A DNA stretch of 64,000 nucleotides, taken from NCBI GenBank assembly GCA_920105625.2, contig OV050030.1, forward strand, positions 143,124,291-143,188,290, in the 5' to 3' direction. A program made the position numbers and the translations under genes. Positions 35,098 through 45,841 of this stretch are shown piece after piece; the first letter of the stretch is position 1, and every line of letters starts with the position of its first letter. The stretch is from Clusia tigrina (taxonomy: Eukaryota; Arthropoda; Insecta; Diptera; Clusiidae). The notes below the pieces were generated by a model. That model ran no database searches. It saw only the letters and a program-made list of their open reading frames with translations, and was not told where the DNA came from.

Positions 35098-37783
35098 CAT
35101 TAAAGATCGCAGTCTGGAATGCCAATGGACGCAGTCGTCATATCCATGAAATATCAGCTTTCTTAGCAGACAAAAATATTGACATTATGTTGATATCTGA
35201 AACCCATTTCACTGAAAAAATTTACGAAAAAATTCCGCAGTATAACCTATACTCCACAAACCACCCAGCTGGCACTGAGCGTGGGGGAACTGCTGTAATT
35301 ATTCGTAACAGTATTGCATACGTGGAGTACGAATATTATAAAAAGAAATGCCTACAATCAACGGTTATAACAATTGATGATTATAAAGGTCCCATAACAA
35401 TTGCAGCGGTATATTGCCCTCCCAATCATCCAGTTAACTGCGATTAGTTCCAAGAATTTTATAACTCCCTAGGATCAAGATTCATCGCTGGGGGTGATTA
35501 TAATGCTCAGCATTCATAGTGGGGGTCTAGAATAACAACTCCTAGAGGCCATAACCTATATAAAGCTATGCAACAAAACAGCCTGCCCACCTATCAACGG
35601 GTGAGCCAACCTACTGGCCAACGGACAGTAACAAGCTTCTAGACATTATCGACTTTTTTGTATCGAAGGTGTACCAAAAACAAACACTTCCATGGAATCG
35701 TGCCTGGACCTGTCATCAGATCATTCACCGATAGTTCTAATAATTAGCTGTGAGGTTCAGATCAGAGCAAGAACAATCTGGTTGCAGAACAAAAGCAAAA
35801 ATTGGGAGTTGTTTAGACAAAGCATTATCGAGACTCTAGTCACCAATATACCTTTAAAAAACAAAACCAATATAGACGATGCAGTAGAACTTTTGAACTC
35901 AACCATTCAGCATGCAGTATGGACTTCCATATTGGAGCCTAGATATATAAGTAATCATCGTGATGTAAGCCAGGTTGTAAAGGAGCAACTAAAAGAAAAG
36001 CGGAGACTGCGTCGAATTTGGCAAATGACCAGAAGCCCCTATGACAAAAACCGGTTCAATTGCGCTACAAAGCAACTCAAAAACGCCCTACGGTCAACCA
36101 AAAATTCAGAAATAGAAAGTTATCTCAGCAGCTTGTCACCTTCACAGGCTTCAGGTTATTCTCTATGGAAAGCTACAGAAAAACTAAATCAACCAACATC
36201 ACATGTGCCACCTATTAAAACGAAAGATGGCGGATGGGCCAGATCTGAGAAAGAAAAAGTACTGTCATTTGCTCTTCATATATTAGAAGTGTTTGCGCCG
36301 TTTCCAAGCAAATATCCACAAGAAGACATAAGAATAGCTGAATTACTAGATGCCCCATACCAAATGGATATTCCGATCCAGCATTTTAAAATAAAAGAAA
36401 TAAGAGGCACTATCAAGAATACGCTAAAAGACAAAATCGCCGGGATATGACCTTATTACGAGCTGAATCCTAAAGGAGCTACCACATTGCGGCTATAAAT
36501 TCATTACCCAATTATTCAATGCGATTATCCGATGTGACCACTTCCGAAGCCAATGGAAAGTGGCTCAAATTATCCTTGTTCCCAAACCTGGGAAACCGGC
36601 AGAAGTGATCACCTCATATAGACCAATAAGCTTGCTTCCGATACTTTCTAATGTGTTTGAGAAACTTCTTTTGAAGCGACTCCCCCCAATCATCGAGTCA
36701 AAACAACTTATACCTTCTCATCGATTTGGATTCCGAAAGCATCACGCTACGATAGAATAAATATATCGAGTATAGGCATTTACACGGAATGCACTAGAAA
36801 ATAGAGAATATTGTTCAGCCGCATTCCTGGATATCACCCAAGCATTCGACAAGGTGTGGCACCAAGGGTTACTGTACAAATAGAAAATGCATTTACCCTA
36901 TCACTACTTTGCCATATTAAAATCCTACTTAGAAAGCAGATTCTTCATGGCCAAAGTTAACAGCGACGTAACTTCCTTCTATCCAATCAAAGCTGGAGTT
37001 CCACAAGGGAGCGTTTTGGGACCTGTGCTCTACACACTATTCACGGCTGACCTGCCTCTGACTGATACCACATATATTACAACTTGTGCAGATGATACTG
37101 TTGTGATGGCCAGGAACAAAAACCCTGTGTTAGCCTCGAAGAATTTGCAGGAGAACCTGAATCAAATTGACTTATGGCTAGACAAGTGGCGAATAAAAGC
37201 AAATGCAATAAAATCAGTGGAAACGACTTTTACCCTACGTGCAGGTTCTTGCCCTTCAGTGACACTAAGTAACTCCCAATTGCCACAAGCAGAGCATGCA
37301 AAATACCTTGGGGTGCACCTGGATCGGCGGCTTAAGTGGCGCTGCCACATCTTCTCCAAACGGAAACAACTTGGACTAACGCTTAGGTCATTGTTCTGGC
37401 TAGTTGGAAGAAGGTCAGCCCTAACACTTGGAAATAAAGTCCTGATATATAAGGTAATACTGAAGCCCATATGGACTTATTGTATTCAAATTTGGGGATC
37501 AGCATCCAAGTCAAACCTGGATATCCTACAACGATTCCAATCAAAAGTTAAACGACTGTGTGCCAATGCACCTTGGTATGTCAGCAACGACATCATTCAT
37601 CGCGATCTAAACATTCCAAAAGTAAATGATGAAATCATGAAATATGGCCACTCATATCGCAAACGTCTTAGAGTCCATCCTAACAACCTGGCGGTAGAAT
37701 TGATAACCAGACTTACCAGCGCGCGAAGACTAAAAAAATATGTACCATCGGACTTACCATTCAGATTTACCCCCAAAGATTAA
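35098..37783 (+). pseudogene. LINE B ORF2 (endonuclease-RT), decayed
   Basis: Endonuclease with AVWNANG, SETHF, ERGGTAVII, AAVYCPP and AGGDYNAQHS, broken by stops near 35446 and 35520, then SSDHSPIV near 35715. The RT has SYRPISLLPI and HRFGFRKHHAT, stops near 36760 and 36880, then GVPQGSVLGP and CADDTVVMAR near 37085. The thumb region is open to 37783. No start codon is visible in the ORF2 frame. The Tyr/Phe usual before ADD is Cys here. Confidence 0.78.
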
Positions 37784-37989
37784 ATTACAATTAAAAATTA
37801 AAAAATAAGATAAAATTTTAATAAAATAAAATAATAATAATAATAAGGAATGAATGAAATTAATATAAATGAAATAAAACTTTGTTAAATTAATGTACTT
37901 AATGTATAGAATGCTAGTGAAAATTCATACACATGTTTATAAGCAAATATAATATAAGTAGTACTGATGGAGATACAAAAAAAAATAAA

Positions 37990-38155
37990 AATTTGACTCT
38001 GTAAACAACGACGAAGATCCTGTAGAAATAACTGAAAGTTCAGGAAAAAGAAAAAGGGGTAGGCCGAAGATTTGTTGACCGGGAAAAGTCGGTAGACCGA
38101 GGAAAAGTTATTTAAAGGACTATCCTGCTATTGATCTAGGCACGTACCCTGATGG
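37990..38155 (+). pseudogene. Probable Copia pol linker fragment
   Basis: Reads EDPVEITESSGKRKRGRPK, a stop, then GKVGRPRKSYLKDY. Basic RGRPK/GRPRK motifs like these occur in the linker between integrase and RT of some insect Copia polyproteins. The position, directly after the A-rich end of LINE B, fits the interrupted Copia continuing here. It could instead be an AT-hook segment of another element. Confidence 0.45.
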
Positions 38156-38159
38156 AGTG

Positions 38160-39712
38160 GGGAGCTAAATATTTTTCGCAAAAAAGCCCGTCAACTCTTT
38201 AATGGAGCCAAGTTTAATGGTGACTGGGCATCCTGTAGAAGTGCCTTAATGGCCTATAATAATGAGTTGAGAAGATCTAAGAGAGACTCATGGAAAAATT
38301 ACTGTGAGGAGATTGAAAACCTCCCAGCAGCTACCCGATTCCAGAAATCACTCAATAAAGATCACTCAAATGGCCTTTCTACACACAAGAAGCCTGACGG
38401 AAATTTTTCACGGAGGAAACTCTCACTGGCTCGCAGAATCTTCACCGTCAACAAAACCAAATGGGCTATCTCCACTTTTAGACCATTCAAATCCCCAGGT
38501 GGCGATAATATACAACCGTGCCTACTTCGGCAAGGTGTTGATGTATTGGCACCTGTGCTAACAAAAATTTTCAGGAAGAGGCCTGGAACTAGGCACAGTG
38601 CCTAAACCTTGGACGAAGGCTAGGGTGGTTTTCATACCGAAAGCAGGCAAAAAGGCGGACCACACGCCAAAAGCCTATCGGCCCATTAGCCTAACGTCAT
38701 TCCTGCTAAAAGTTATGGAAAAATTCAGCACCAATATATCAGGGAAACTTATCTTATATCAGTGACCGTTCAGCTTGGAGAAACAAGGAAATAATAATAA
38801 AACAGGACTCACAGTTGTGGTATACAGATGGGTCCAAAATGGAAGATGGCAGTGCAGGAGCTGGAATTGTAGGGCCAAATTTCCAAAAAGCAATTGCAAT
38901 GGGAAAAACAGCTTCCATTTTTCAAGCGGAGGTCCCCGCTTTAGAGTTATGTGCTAGAGAATGTCTACGCAGGGGTACACGCAACACCAAAATATGCATA
39001 CTCTCAGATAGCCAGGCAGTTCTGAAATCATTAATAAACTTCTAATTCCAATCAAAGCTGGTCTGGGAATGCTCTAAACTTCTCAATACTCTAGCAGCGA
39101 GGAACTCTGGTACGGTAATGTGGGTACCGGTACATGAGGGACATGAGGGCAATGAAATGGCAGACTCTTTGGCAAAAAGGGGTGCAGACAGTGCCTTCAT
39201 AGGTTCTGCACTCTTTTGTGGGGTAAACAGTAGCTTCACAAATAACTTGTTGTGCGAACCAGAAAAACGAGGTCTGCTAAAGCACTGAAGAGCCCAAAAA
39301 GGCATACGGCAGTCGAGACTACTCATTGATCCTGAACACATCAGGGTAGATGCTTCTTTAAACCTCAGCAGAAATGACATCAAACTCTATACTGAACTTT
39401 TAACAGGACACTGTAGACCAAATTACCATCTGAAAAAAATAGGCGGTAAAAGATGATTCCTGTCGACTCTGTCAAGAGGAGCAGGAAACGGCAGAACATA
39501 TAATATGCACTTGCCCAGCGGTGGCAAGACGCAGACATAATTACCTAGGCAGTGGGTTCCTATCTCCAAATCACCTAGTTAAAATTAAGCCCACAGCAGT
39601 TACAAGATTTATAAACAGTCTAGGACTGTTTTAGTTGGGTACAAGGCTGCACAATAGATGTTTTAGGTCGCGGTGTTCTGTTAGACTGTTAATAATAATA
39701 ATAATAATAATA
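38160..39712 (+). mobile_element. RNase H-bearing LINE family D, copy 1
   Basis: A 5'-truncated and internally deleted LINE with an RT front part, an RNase H domain and a (TAA)n tail (39689-39712). The tail and RNase H fit the I/R1/LOA group. It matches copy 2 (60762-61835, opposite strand) through the RNase H and 3' end. Beyond its tail the Copia pol frame resumes. Confidence 0.78.
38180..39635 (+). pseudogene. LINE D copy 1 ORF2 remnant
   Basis: The frame at 38249-38605 has FKSPGGDNIQP, the RT fingers motif; after a shift, PKAGKKADHTPKAYRPISL. The RT palm is deleted: near 38760 the sequence jumps to SDRSAWRNKE and the RNase H domain, YTDGSKMEDGSAGAG (38818), ALELCARE, ILSDSQAVLKS and MWVPVHEGHEGNEMAD (39119). 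The C-terminal Cys/His motif CTCPAV near 39510 is reached after a shift. Stops at 39043 and 39287 and the frame shift make it inactive. Confidence 0.8.
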
Positions 39713-39850
39713 ACATTGATATTAAATTTCATTTTATCCGAGAAAAGTATATAGGAAAGGAGATTGTCATTGAGTATGTTCCATCAGCGAAAACGCCGCA
39801 GATCTATTAACAAAAAAAATTATCTTGAGAGAAACAAAATACTTTAAGTA
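39713..39850 (+). pseudogene. Copia pol C-terminus (RNase H end)
   Basis: Reads IDIKFHFIREKYIGKEIVIEYVP, here described in two parts: IDIKFHFIRE, then an EYVPSAKT block, the last conserved part of Copia RNase H. A stop follows at the position of the usual DLLTK motif. Lies directly after the LINE D tail, in the right strand and position to be the 3' end of the split Copia. Confidence 0.7.
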
Positions 39851-39974
39851 ATCTATTAAAAATAAATTTTGTGTATTATTATACATTGAATTTTGTTTAA
39901 ACCAAAAATGAATTTATGAATATTTTTGTTTTTTTATGATTTTGTGAATCGCATTTGTGTTGCGGCGGAATTTG

Positions 39975-40137
39975 TAAGAAAATGTATATCTGCGATATGC
40001 AGCATAGGCAACACAAACGCGGTATACCATTAAGAGCACATATGATTGTTTTTTTAGATTTAAGAAAACTAGAAGAGACGGTATTTTGCATTACTTGCGA
40101 TCGGTCTTGTCTTTTCATTTAACAGCGATAACCAATA
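39975..40137 (+). repeat. Copia 3' LTR, 3' part
   Basis: Matches 30530-30665, with an extra segment of about 25 bases near 39995-40020. Ends CAGCGATAACCAAT. The next bases belong to the piggyBac relic or its flank. Confidence 0.65.
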
Positions 40138-40965
40138 AATTATAATAAGCCTGATGGTAAATTATCATCTACCCGGCAATTGCGAGAGCTTTCAATTGAA
40201 GACAGAGAACAGTAAGTAAGAGAAAGATTTGAGGAACTCTGGAAACTGATAGTGAAGATGAGCAATATGCTTATAGCCGCTCATTGCCAAATGAAGACGG
40301 TTGGCGATGGCGTAAATGTAGAAGATTCAGATGCAGTGGAATTACAATTACCAGCTGCTGAAACTGATTCGGATAAAGAATTGGAAGTAGATCAATTCGA
40401 ATCTTATGCATAAAATTGTTAATCTAGAGATGGTATAATTTGGTCAGTTCAACCACCAAAACCATATTTTTGTCGTATAATATCTTCAGGTGGTCTAACA
40501 ATGGACCAGCACGTAGAAAAGAAACCCTTAGTATTATACTTACATTCAAAATGTTTATTAAGAGGATAAGTGTGATATAATAATTCGCGAAAACAATGAA
40601 AAAAAACCCAGTGTTAACAACGAGATCGTGAAGAAAATCCAAGAAGACCACTTCGAATTTGGAGACTTGAATGTGGTGCTTATCTGGAAATACTTTTGTT
40701 ATACTCATTCTAATTATACATCATCAACTGATCTATGAAAAACTGACTCACGTCCGTTGGATCCTGCTTCAATGTGTTTTTAACGTTTTTGGGCTATTAG
40801 TCGTTTTCTCAGATTTGATAATGGAAATACACGCCAGTAACTTAAATATGTTGGACAAAGCATAGAAACCTTCAGGACAACTATACAGCAGGGGCCAATG
40901 TCACTGTTTATGAACAACTTTATCCTTATCGTGGTGGCTCTGGATTTACTCAATATACGAGGGTG
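40138..40965 (+). pseudogene. piggyBac-type transposase relic
   Basis: Scattered frames contain SRDGIIWS near 40425, LRFDNGNTRQ near 40815 and NYTAGANVTVYEQLYPYRGG near 40875-40935, ending GFTQY. These are characteristic piggyBac transposase blocks; the second is where the first catalytic Asp region lies. There are many stops and shifts, and no terminal repeats are recognised. The relic is cut off by a mariner end at 40966. Confidence 0.7.
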
Positions 40966-41223
40966 AGCCTATAAGTACCTGTAAATTACAAAATATGCCG
41001 TTGTCACCTCAAATCCAACATTTTGCTTGTCAAGAAGCATCTTCGAAAGAACGCATTCTAATTTTATGACTCATCTGTCAAAGAGTTTTGTTGTGACAGC
41101 CACTTGAAGTAGGCCCCTACGTGCATTTTCATACAAATTGAAAAAACTGAATTTCGTTTGCTCATTCAAATATACCTGAAAATTACAACAGATGGTGTTG
41201 CCAACTCAAATCCAGCATTTTTC
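40966..41223 (+). mobile_element. mariner 5' end fragment with duplicated segment
   Basis: After TA, CGAGGGTGAGCCTATAAGTA looks like a mariner terminal repeat. Near 41140 the frame reads EKTEFRLLI, the N-terminus of a mariner transposase, with ATT in place of the start ATG. The 50-base stretch starting TACCTGTAAATTACAA at 40978 recurs in altered form at 41173 (TACCTGAAAATTACAA). No right-hand repeat was found. It runs in frame into the phospholipase-like gene. Confidence 0.6.
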
Positions 41224-42015
41224 GTAAACAAGTTAATAAACGCATTACCTTTTGAACTACATTTACCTGGTTATGAATTCTGTGGACCAGGAACAAAACT
41301 AAAAGAACGTTTAGCAAGAAGAGATAAAGGAATAAATCCATTGGATGCGGCTTGCAAAGAGCATGATATTGCATATTCACAATCAAAAGATATAAATAAA
41401 AGACATTACGCTGACCAAATATTAGCTGAAAAACCTAGGGGACGAGTAAAATCAAAAGATAGTAATTTAAGAGAACGTGCAGACGCTTGGTTTGTAACAA
41501 ACGCAATGAAGACAAAAGTTAAATTTGGGTTAGGAATGAAAAATAACATTCGTAAAACAAGGCAATTAAAGAAAAAAAGAAGAAAGAGAAAGACAAAAGG
41601 ATATAATAAAAAATTATGTTCAACTACTATCAGAAACACCTTGAACATATTAAAAAAAGAAAAACTTGATAATATAAATGCTGCTATTAAAATTGCCCAA
41701 ATAGCTGTACATTCAAGTTTTAGAAAGAAAAAAAATCTAATATTGCTATACCGAGAGTTATTCCAGTACCAAAAATTGGTGGATATCTTCCATTCATTCC
41801 AGTTTTAACAGCGTTGTCTGCACTTGGTGGTTTAGCTACTGGTGAATCAGCTATTGCAAAAGCTAAATAACATAAAAAATGGAAAGGAACCACTAGCAGA
41901 GGCTACGCGTCACAATAAATACATGGAGTCAACTGCTATGGGTAAAGGTTTACATCTTAAACCATATAAGAAGGGATTTGGAATTTATTACAATCAACAT
42001 TCAAAAAACTTTTAA
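41224..42015 (+). pseudogene. Phospholipase A2-like virion protein, frameshifted
   Basis: A PLA2-like domain of the parvovirus VP1/Polinton kind: the Ca-binding loop YEFCGPGTKL (about 41273) and the catalytic His-Asp pair in ACKEHDIAYS (about 41349). A basic Lys/Arg-rich region follows (41550-41720), and then, after a frame shift near 41740, a Gly/Ala-rich hydrophobic segment (GGYLPFIPVLTALSALGGLA) that could cross or enter a membrane. A second break near 41868 leads to MGKGLHLKPYKKG and a stop at 42015. In relatives such proteins help virions breach endosomes; here two shifts make it defective. No start codon is identified. Confidence 0.7.
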
Positions 42016-42368
42016 AGAACCTACCCAAACAACCACTAACAGATATAGATTTGAATAAATATGGTAAACAACTTAATCATTTTAGAGGTGTTTTTATGCG
42101 TGATTGTTTACCTAAAAAACCATTACCTCAAGAATGTGGTATTGTTAATTTAGATGACTCAAGCGGTCCTGGAACACATTGGGTAGCGTACTACAAAAAT
42201 CACAACTATAAGGAATATTTTGATAGTTTTGGCGACTTACAACCACCACTTGAAATAGTTCATTATTTAAAAGCACCTATTGAATATAATTATAAAAAAA
42301 AACAAAAATTCAATACTTTCAACTCTGGATGTTTAAAATTTCTTTTTCACAAATACAATTTAAAATAA
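42013..42368 (+). CDS. Adenain-like cysteine protease
   Basis: Maturation protease of the Polinton/adenovirus type (C5/Ulp1 fold). The frame is open from before 42013 and overlaps the end of the previous gene. Motifs: FRGVFMRD, ECGIVNLDDSSGPGTHWVAY (catalytic His), EYFDSFGD (Asp) and a C-terminal NSGCLKFL that should carry the Cys. The usual spacing around the Cys (NSxxCGHxC) looks shortened, so activity is doubtful. No ATG is found near the expected start; TTG at 42051 is within the conserved region and is unlikely to be the start. Confidence 0.7.
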
Positions 42369-42618
42369 AAAAATAAAAAAACTAAAAAAAATGTTTTTAT
42401 TTATTTAAAAAGGGATTTCACTTAAATCTTTTCAGTAAATAGAAATATATGCTGAAGTGTAGATTTCAACATTTAATTGTTATCAGAAAATACAGATATA
42501 GAATGAAGTGTACTTTTCATGCATATAGTATATACTAGCTTTAGTATAAAAGTGAGAATGTTTTCCATTGTTGGAATATTTTTCATATAATTTTCAATTG
42601 AGCAACAACTAAAAAAGA

Positions 42619-43225
42619 ATGGAGCTGAATAAAAATAAATTTATTAAAAATGCCAAATTGGCCTTTGAAAGTGCTGAACAAAACCATTTAATGGCAAAGG
42701 AAGGAGTTAAAGCATGCACTAAAGATTTGTGTGCTCTTAAAATGCAGCTTGCTAGAGCAAAAACTGTGGGCGCCAAATATCATTTAATGGATGCTATAGG
42801 AGTAGTAAAAGGCTATCGGGCTCGGTGCAAGCATCTTCATTTGCATTCTGACGCCAACCTCTCGAAACGAAGAAAAAATTGGACCTCTAGTAGAGTTAAA
42901 TGGGAAGATGTTGAGTCAACCTTTCGTAGACGGTGAGTTTAATTTTATTACTATTAACGAATGTTTTTAACTAAAAAATGTTTTTTTTTTTATTCATAGA
43001 ATTCAAAGTGCAGTTAATATAAGCCTTACTCATAAGGATATTAAGAGTTTCTTGGAAGATTGCTGTAAAGTTTTTAACCGTCAGATAAAGAATATCTTAA
43101 GGGATACACTTTTCCTTAAGGTAAATGGTATATTCTGCGGAGAGTTTGTAATTAAAAAAGATGATAAACAAGTTTGGGATTTAAAATATATGAATACAAA
43201 AAATGTTCCAGTTTATCAAGATACT
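42619..43225 (+). CDS. Two-exon unknown protein of the Polinton-like cluster
   Basis: ATG at 42619, preceded by an AT-rich leader. Exon 1 (42619-42932) is Lys/Ala-rich and helical. A 67-base intron (42933-42999, GTGAGT...TTCATAG) joins in frame to exon 2, which contains FLEDCCKVFNRQIK and VNGIFCGEFVIKKDD and ends in YMNTKNVPVYQD where LINE A copy 2 is inserted. I believe similar sequence accompanies Polinton-like DNA polymerase genes in arthropods, but I could not check this. No stop precedes the insertion, so the original gene was longer. Confidence 0.55.
42933..42999 (+). other. Intron in the unknown Polinton-cluster gene
   Basis: Donor CG|GTGAGT; acceptor preceded by a run of T and ending TTCATAG. 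Removing it rebuilds an Arg codon across the junction and connects two open frames. Without splicing, exon 1 ends at TGA inside the donor. Confidence 0.65.
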
Positions 43226-45839
43226 TTTTTTTTTTTTTTTTGTTTTATTTCCCTTTATTTCATACACCATTATACTGACACCTAGTACATGATTTGACAA
43301 TTTGTTTGGAAATTAATATTAAAAACACATTTTGGCCAGTGCCAAGAAGTGATACATCAAAAATTATTTACATTAATTATAATAGTTCACTCTAATTATA
43401 TTATAACAATTTATGATCAAAATTATGTTTATGATAATTATTTACATTTAAATTTATAATACTATTACTAATATGTGTAGTCTGGATTTCCTAGTGCAGT
43501 AGGTCGTTTGGTCGAGTTCTCTTTAAACGGCGCATGGTGGTTTCTTCTAGATGTAGCAACTCGTTTATTTCTTTATTATTATGCCCATGCAGCATATCGT
43601 AGTGTTTTGTGGATATCTTTTTTATCTCATCGTCAATTCTTGTCATATTTAGTTTGCGGTGTATGTCCTCTTTTGTTGTGTACCAACGAATTTTTTGTAT
43701 GTGTGACCGCTTTGCCATATACTTGCCATACTTGGAGTATGTATGTCCAAATTGGTTTAATTCCACAATTGTATAACAGCAACTTGTTGTTAATTGTGAC
43801 TTTAGATTGCTTACTCATTAACCAATATATTTGCCTAAATTTTTCTTTTATTTGTTTCGTTTTTTGTTTGATGTGGTAGTGCCAATTTAGCTTTGAGTCT
43901 ATGTGTATACCAAGGTATTTAGTAGTAGACCCGTTTGTTATATCTTTACTGTTTATTTTAATAGGGATTGGGTTAAATTTTGTTTTAGTTGTAAAAATTA
44001 TTTGTACAGTCTTATCTTCATTAATTTTCAAGCACCATTTATCAAACCATTCCTTAACATTCTCTGTGTATATCTGCAGATTTGCAGTCGAAGTATTTAG
44101 ATTTTTGTCAGATGCCAAGAGGATTGTGTCGTCAGCAAAGGTAGCAATTGTAGTATTCAGTTCTTTTGGAAGTGGTATATCTGAGGTAAATATGACATTA
44201 GCAGTGCTCCTAAAACACTCCCTTGAGGAACTCCAGCTGTTGTAAGATGAATAGACGAACACTCTTCATTATATTTGACGTAAAAGTAACGATCACTAAG
44301 ATAACTTTCAACAATCAAATAGTAGTCAAGTGGCAGAATCGTCTTCAGTTCATGCAGCAGTCCTTTATGCCATACTTCGTCAAATGCTTTTGCAACGTCT
44401 AAGAATACAGCAACGCAGTACCGCTTATATTCTATGTCTGTTTCAATTTTGTTTGTTATACGGTGTATTTGTTGAATTGTTGAATGTCGTTTTCTGAAGC
44501 CGAATTGATGATTTGGTATAATGTTTTTATTGTCAAGGATCTGCCGAAGTCTATCATGTAATAGTTTTTCAGCAACTTTAGAGATTATGGGAAGTAGTCT
44601 AATTGGTCTATACGACGAAGCAGTTGTAGCATCTTTTCCCTGCTTCGGTAGTGCAATAATTTCAGCAACTTTCCATACTTTGGGAAAAAATTGTAGTCGG
44701 AACATTGAGTTGATAACATTCCTTAAGTAGTTATAACCTATAGTAGGTAGCTCAGCGAGAGCTTTTCCTGTCAACATATCGTATCCTGGTGCTTTTTTGT
44801 GGTTTATTCGTTTTTTAATGCAATTAATTATTTCTGTTGTGTTTGTTTTCTTAATTTTGGTTGTATTGTCTATATTTAAGTCATTGCGTGTTGCAATATA
44901 TTTATCTTCGTCATTTGATAGGACGTTTTTTAAAGTATTTAGCCAATGGAGTTGCTTTTTCTTCATTGGTAGTAGCCCATGAGTTGTCATCTTTCCGTAG
45001 TGGTGGCTGATACCTTATCTGAGTTTTCAATTTCTTTGTGCATTTCCATAATGAGTAGTTAGTATCCTGGGTAGGCGTCAAGTTTTTTAGGTAATTTTCA
45101 ACTTCTATATTTTGTCTTTTAGTTAATATTTTCTTGAGTTTTGTGCCGGCTATATTTAAATTGTGTTTATCCTCAGGCGATCTAGTTAGCTGCCACCTCT
45201 TTCTCAGCTTTCTCTTCTCAATAATTTGCTTCCTTATGAAAATATCAGTTGTAGTTTATTTCTTCTAAATTTATGCGGTTGGCTTGATTTGATTCCTGCG
45301 TCTAGGACCACAACGTTGAAGTGAATAATGGCACGTTCAATGTCTAATTGTGTTTTCAGTGTGATAGACGTATTCAGTTGATATTCAATATGCTGTCTAT
45401 ACTCATTCCAGCTTGTTTTCTGGTTAAAAATCTTAGCTATTGGTACTATGGGTTTAATGTCAGTTGTGTAGTCAAGTATTATCGGAGAGTGGTTTGAAGA
45501 AAGTTCAAAACAAGGTTTAATTTTTAATTGGTTACACTTTATGTTTTTTGTTATGCTAAAGTCGATTAAATCTGGAATATTTTTCCTATCTATTGGCCAG
45601 TATGTGGGTTCACCTGAGCTTAAAAATTTGCATTTCTTTTTGTTTATAGCATTAATCAGATTTCGTCTGAGGAGATGAGTATTGTCCCACTTTTATCCTC
45701 AATTCGCACAGTAGTGGATTGAATATGAGGTGGTGCATATGGTTGCCGTTCAGTATGTTTTAATAGTGAATTTATTATGATAGCTGTGCCACCACGAGCT
45801 TTACCATCAGGATGATTTGTCACATAAATTTTATATCCA

Positions 45840-45841
<2 letters not shown>
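43226..45841 (-). mobile_element. Jockey-type LINE family A, copy 2 (5' truncated)
   Basis: Same family as 15994-19760. Begins with a T-run (minus-strand poly-A) at 43226 and ends, by 5' truncation inside the endonuclease domain, at an (AT)n tract. Inserted in the coding frame of the Polinton-cluster gene. It keeps the RT segment that copy 1 lost, but has its own deletions near 43690 and 45665. Confidence 0.87.
43491..45841 (-). pseudogene. LINE A copy 2 ORF2 (partial endonuclease-RT)
   Basis: The endonuclease part is truncated and internally deleted near 45665; near 45500 the motif reads SSNHSPI, where SSDHSPI is usual. The RT frame (44157-44990) contains APGYD, SYRPIRLLPI, GFRKRHST and GVPQGSVLG; after a small deletion near 44200 the next frame has FADDTILLAS. 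The end matches copy 1 (LKRTRPNDLL). Frameshifts prevent a product. Confidence 0.8.

Larger units (their letters stand above)
33470..37980 (+). mobile_element. Jockey-type LINE family B, near full length
   Basis: 5' UTR-like GC-rich leader, ORF1 (33765), ORF2 with endonuclease and RT ending at 37783, then an A-rich 3' region with AATAA-like repeats and an A-run near 37975. No RNase H. Inserted in the linker of the Copia pol gene. Sequence differs clearly from LINE A and LINE C. Confidence 0.82.
30520..40137 (+). mobile_element. Copia-type LTR retrotransposon split by nested LINEs
   Basis: Three pieces on the plus strand. First, LTR end, primer site, gag, protease and integrase (30520-about 33430). 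Second, a linker piece (37990-38155). Third, the last RNase H residues and the 3' LTR (39713-40137). Between them sit LINE B (33470-37980) and LINE D copy 1 (38160-39712). The domain order gag-PR-IN before RNase H is that of Ty1/copia. The reverse transcriptase is not found. The LTR ends at 30530-30665 and 39980-40137 match well in their last 90 bases or so. Confidence 0.75.
41224..43225 (+). mobile_element. Polinton/Maverick-like (adintovirus-like) gene cluster, partial
   Basis: Three genes in a row on the plus strand: a phospholipase A2-like protein with a hydrophobic tail, an adenain-type cysteine protease, and a two-exon protein of unknown function. This combination is known from Polinton/Maverick elements and their virus relatives in arthropods. 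No capsid, integrase, ATPase or terminal repeats are in the window. Cut on the left by a mariner fragment and on the right by LINE A copy 2. Confidence 0.65.
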
